Shown here piece by piece: positions 62,281 through 64,000 of a stretch of DNA of 64,000 bases. The DNA is from Actinomadura cremea (GTDB lineage Bacteria > Actinomycetota > Actinomycetes > Streptosporangiales > Streptosporangiaceae). How positions within the stretch are numbered: the first letter of the stretch is position 1; each line of letters starts with the position of its first letter. The translations under genes were made by a program, and so were the position numbers. The notes below the pieces were generated by a model. The model saw only the letters and a program-made list of their open reading frames with translations, was not told the origin of the DNA and ran no database searches. The stretch covers positions 186,001 through 250,000 of the forward strand of contig NZ_BMRF01000010.1 of the NCBI RefSeq assembly GCF_014648495.1. The letters run 5' to 3'.

Positions 62281-62874
62281 GTGCATGAACTCTTCAACTC
62301 CCCGGTGCTGAAAGTCGAACAGCCCCGGCGAGCCCCTTCCGCCATGTCCCAGTACAAACTGTTCGACGGCCGCGGCACGCTGGTGGCCCGCGCGTCCGAA
62401 CGCGACGTCTCCGCGGCCAAGAAGACGCTGCGCGCCGTGACCGGCGACGGGGGCGGCCGCCGCGTCGTCCACGTGGAGAGCCCGGACGGACGGCCGCTCC
62501 TCACCGTCCAGCGGCTGCCCGGCGGCAGGACGAGCGTCCAGGTGAGCCACCCGGACATGGGGCCGGTCGTCGGCACGATCGGCGCGACCGACAACGTCCA
62601 CCGCTTCACCATCCTGGACATGGCGGAGCGTCCGCTCGGCCACATGGACGCGAACCGCCTGCTGCGCAGGTTCGACGTGCACGACGCCGCCGGGAACCGC
62701 GTCGCCCGGCTGGACAAGAAGTGGAAGGGCCTGGCGACCGAGCTGGTCACCACGGCCGACCGCTACATGCTGGAGACCTTCTACACCGTGCCCGACCCGC
62801 TGCGGACCCTGGTGGTCATGACGCCGCTCGCGATCGACCTGATGCTGTACGAGGGCAAGGACTGGCCCGTCTGA
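62281..62874 (+). CDS. LURP-one/scramblase-like protein, copy 1
   Basis: 197 residues from GTG 62281. Tubby-like 12-strand barrel of the LURP-one-related/phospholipid-scramblase superfamily: SPVLKVEQPRRAPSAMSQYK, KLFDGRGTLVARASE, FTILDMAERPLGHMDANR, FDVHDAAGNRVARLDKKWKG and a terminal membrane-facing helix DPLRTLVVMTPLAIDLMLYE. Bacterial members are uncharacterised; lipid binding is an inference. Close relative of the next gene. Confidence 0.82.
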   Translation: MHELFNSPVLKVEQPRRAPSAMSQYKLFDGRGTLVARASERDVSAAKKTLRAVTGDGGGRRVVHVESPDGRPLLTVQRLPGGRTSVQVSHPDMGPVVGTIGATDNVHRFTILDMAERPLGHMDANRLLRRFDVHDAAGNRVARLDKKWKGLATELVTTADRYMLETFYTVPDPLRTLVVMTPLAIDLMLYEGKDWPV

Positions 62875-63119
62875 GCCGGACCGCCCGGACGGCCCGGCGC
62901 CGGTCCCGGGCGTCAGATGTTCGTCGCCGCCCCGGCGGCCCGTCCCCGCATGACCGCAGGTCACGCGGCGGGCGGGTCCCGGAACCGCCGGACGGTCGCC
63001 GCCCGGGTCCTTTCCCTTCCGGTCCGAACCGGGCAGGATCGCCGCTTGGACGGCGCGGACCGCGCCGGAACGTCCACCCAGGCGGCCCACGGTCGCGGGC
63101 CGGGAAGGCGGGAGAACAC

Positions 63120-63707
63120 GTGAGCGAAGCGTTCAGCTCCTCGGTGCTCAAGGTCGAACAGCCGCGCCGGGGCCCGTTCGCGAAGTCGAAGTACCGGGTG
63201 ATGGACGGCACCGGGACGACCGTCGCCGTGGCCGACGAGACCGAGCGGCGGCGCGGCGACTCCCTCCGTACCGCCTTCCCCGGCAAGTCGGACCTCGACG
63301 CCCGCGCCGTGCTGCTGAGCACGCCCGAAGGCGAACCGCTGCTCGTCGTCGACAAGCAGCGGGGACGCGCGCTGACGGAGGTGCGGCGCCCCGACGGGGA
63401 CGTCGTCGGCTCGTTCGTCACGCAGCGCGTCGGCCGCCGCTACGCCGTCCACGACCCGGACGGGACGGTGCTCGGCGACGTCGACGTGGACGTCCCCCGC
63501 AACAACTTCGCGGTCCGCGACGCGAACGGGGCGAAGGTCGCGCACGTCCGCAAGAAGTGGGCGGGGGTGGTCACCCACCTGCTGACGACGGCCGACAAGT
63601 ACGACGTCGAGATCTTCGACCCGGTGCCGGAGCCGCTGCGGACGATGGCCGTCCTGACGGCGATCGTCATGGACATGAACCTGCACGAGTCCAAGGACAT
63701 CACCTGA
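63120..63707 (+). CDS. LURP-one/scramblase-like protein, copy 2
   Basis: 195 residues from GTG 63120 (GGGAG upstream). Same architecture as the preceding gene: SSVLKVEQPRRGPFAKSKYR, VMDGTGTTVAVADE, YAVHDPDGTVLGDVDVD, FAVRDANGAKVAHVRKKWAG and EPLRTMAVLTAIVMDMNLHE. The stop lies in the first unit of an 18-base tandem repeat. The pair, separated by 245 bases of non-coding DNA, arose by gene duplication. Confidence 0.82.
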   Translation: MSEAFSSSVLKVEQPRRGPFAKSKYRVMDGTGTTVAVADETERRRGDSLRTAFPGKSDLDARAVLLSTPEGEPLLVVDKQRGRALTEVRRPDGDVVGSFVTQRVGRRYAVHDPDGTVLGDVDVDVPRNNFAVRDANGAKVAHVRKKWAGVVTHLLTTADKYDVEIFDPVPEPLRTMAVLTAIVMDMNLHESKDIT

Positions 63708-63756
63708 TCCAAGGACATCACCTGATCCAAGGACATCACCTGATCCAAGGACATCA
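63690..63756 (+). repeat. 18-base tandem repeat carrying the stop codon
   Basis: TCCAAGGACATCACCTGA repeats at 63690, 63708 and 63726, with a partial fourth copy (63744-63756). The first copy encodes SKDIT-stop; every further copy repeats the same in-frame stop. Confidence 0.92.
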
Positions 63757-63779
63757 GCCGACCGGGCGCCCGGCCCGCG

Positions 63780-64000
63780 TCACGGCCGCAGGCGGTAGCC
63801 GACGCCGCGGACCGTCTCGATGCGGGCCGAGCCCAGCTTGCGCCGCAGGTACCGGATGTAGACGTCGACGATGTTCGACCCCGGGTCGAAGTCGAACCCC
63901 CACACCTGGCTGAGCAGCTGCTCGCGGGTGAGCACCTGGTCGGGGTGCCGGCAGAACACCTCGGCCAGGGCGAACTCGCGCGCGGTCAGCTCGACGGCCC
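63780..64000 (-). CDS. OmpR/PhoB-family response regulator, C-terminal part (cut by window edge)
   Basis: Minus-strand frame entering from the right edge and ending at TGA 63780-63782. Winged-helix domain complete: [53 protein letters not shown] and the end [10 protein letters not shown]. About 73 residues are visible; the receiver domain lies beyond the window. Distinct from the RegX3 in this window. Confidence 0.88.
   Translation of the reverse strand, partial: AVELTAREFALAEVFCRHPDQVLTREQLLSQVWGFDFDPGSNIVDVYIRYLRRKLGSARIETVRGVGYRLRP

Noticed and set aside
60032-63707. MoxR-type AAA/VWA system around the DUF4132 gene
   Set aside because: Neighbours are groEL and LURP-one genes; no AAA, VWA or SWIM protein is encoded here.

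Overview
The window reads as one contiguous chromosomal stretch of a very GC-rich, mycothiol-producing actinomycete. Diagnostic genes are mshA, a SenX3-RegX3 pair with phoU, CarD, several Ser/Thr kinases with extracytoplasmic domains, a class F sortase, a CysO-like sulfur carrier, and a CIRCE-controlled groEL without groES. Gene order and small details (DUF2637, DUF3263, DUF4132 and DUF5959 proteins) suggest a Streptosporangiales-type organism such as Actinomadura; the genus is an inference. Most of the window is core or lineage-conserved DNA. There is no CRISPR array, no intact transposase and no biosynthetic cluster.

Layout. 1-7.1 kb: partial universal stress gene, a two-gene acyl-CoA synthetase/TIGR03084 operon, a methyltransferase, an SDR enzyme, then the conserved mshA-ybjN-gpmA block ending in a strong terminator. 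7.3-12.2 kb: an envelope and signalling cassette (secreted SH3 protein with a C-terminal anchor, class F sortase, a truncated FHA gene and two Ser/Thr kinases) lying between gpmA and phoU. 12.4-17 kb: phoU divergent from senX3-regX3, then a repeat-tailed lipoprotein and a membrane protein. 17.3-18.3 kb: carD-ispF without the usual ispD. 18.4-25.7 kb: fumarylacetoacetase, a DUF2637 protein, and an ECF42-like cassette (DGPF protein, sigma factor, hydrolase). 25.7-28.1 kb: cysS-rlmB. 28.1-36 kb: accessory DNA with an EamA transporter, a tRNA-Thr followed by decayed gene fragments including the C-terminus of a tyrosine recombinase, an AraC-regulated reductase pair, and an RDD gene joined by deletion to shreds of an ABC permease. 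36.3-45 kb: DUF485 protein plus symporter, a mycosin-like protease with an unusually long tail, SHOCT and MarR proteins, DUF3263 protein and otsB. 45.1-51.4 kb: PadR, a divergent kinase/ECF sigma pair, a sulfotransferase and otsA. 51.5-54.3 kb: a cation efflux protein, then a SAM-I riboswitch controlling thrC and cysO. 54.8-64 kb: a two-headed secreted repeat protein, a decayed copy of the groEL promoter, groEL under tandem CIRCE sites, a DUF4132 protein, twin LURP-one-like proteins and a partial OmpR-type regulator.

How the genes fit together. Envelope sensing dominates: three receptor-like kinases, SenX3-RegX3-PhoU, two ECF sigma factors, the sortase and the mycosin-like protease. Trehalose synthesis (otsA, otsB), mycothiol synthesis (mshA) and GroEL cover stress tolerance; thrC-cysO ties threonine and cysteine supply to SAM level. 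The most unusual items are the two-headed secreted protein at 54.8 kb, the long-tailed protease at 38.7 kb, the SH3/sortase/FHA-remnant cassette at 7.3-12.2 kb, and the three independent deletion or decay scars (FHA, tRNA-Thr flank, RDD/permease). No complete new defence or mobile system was recognised.
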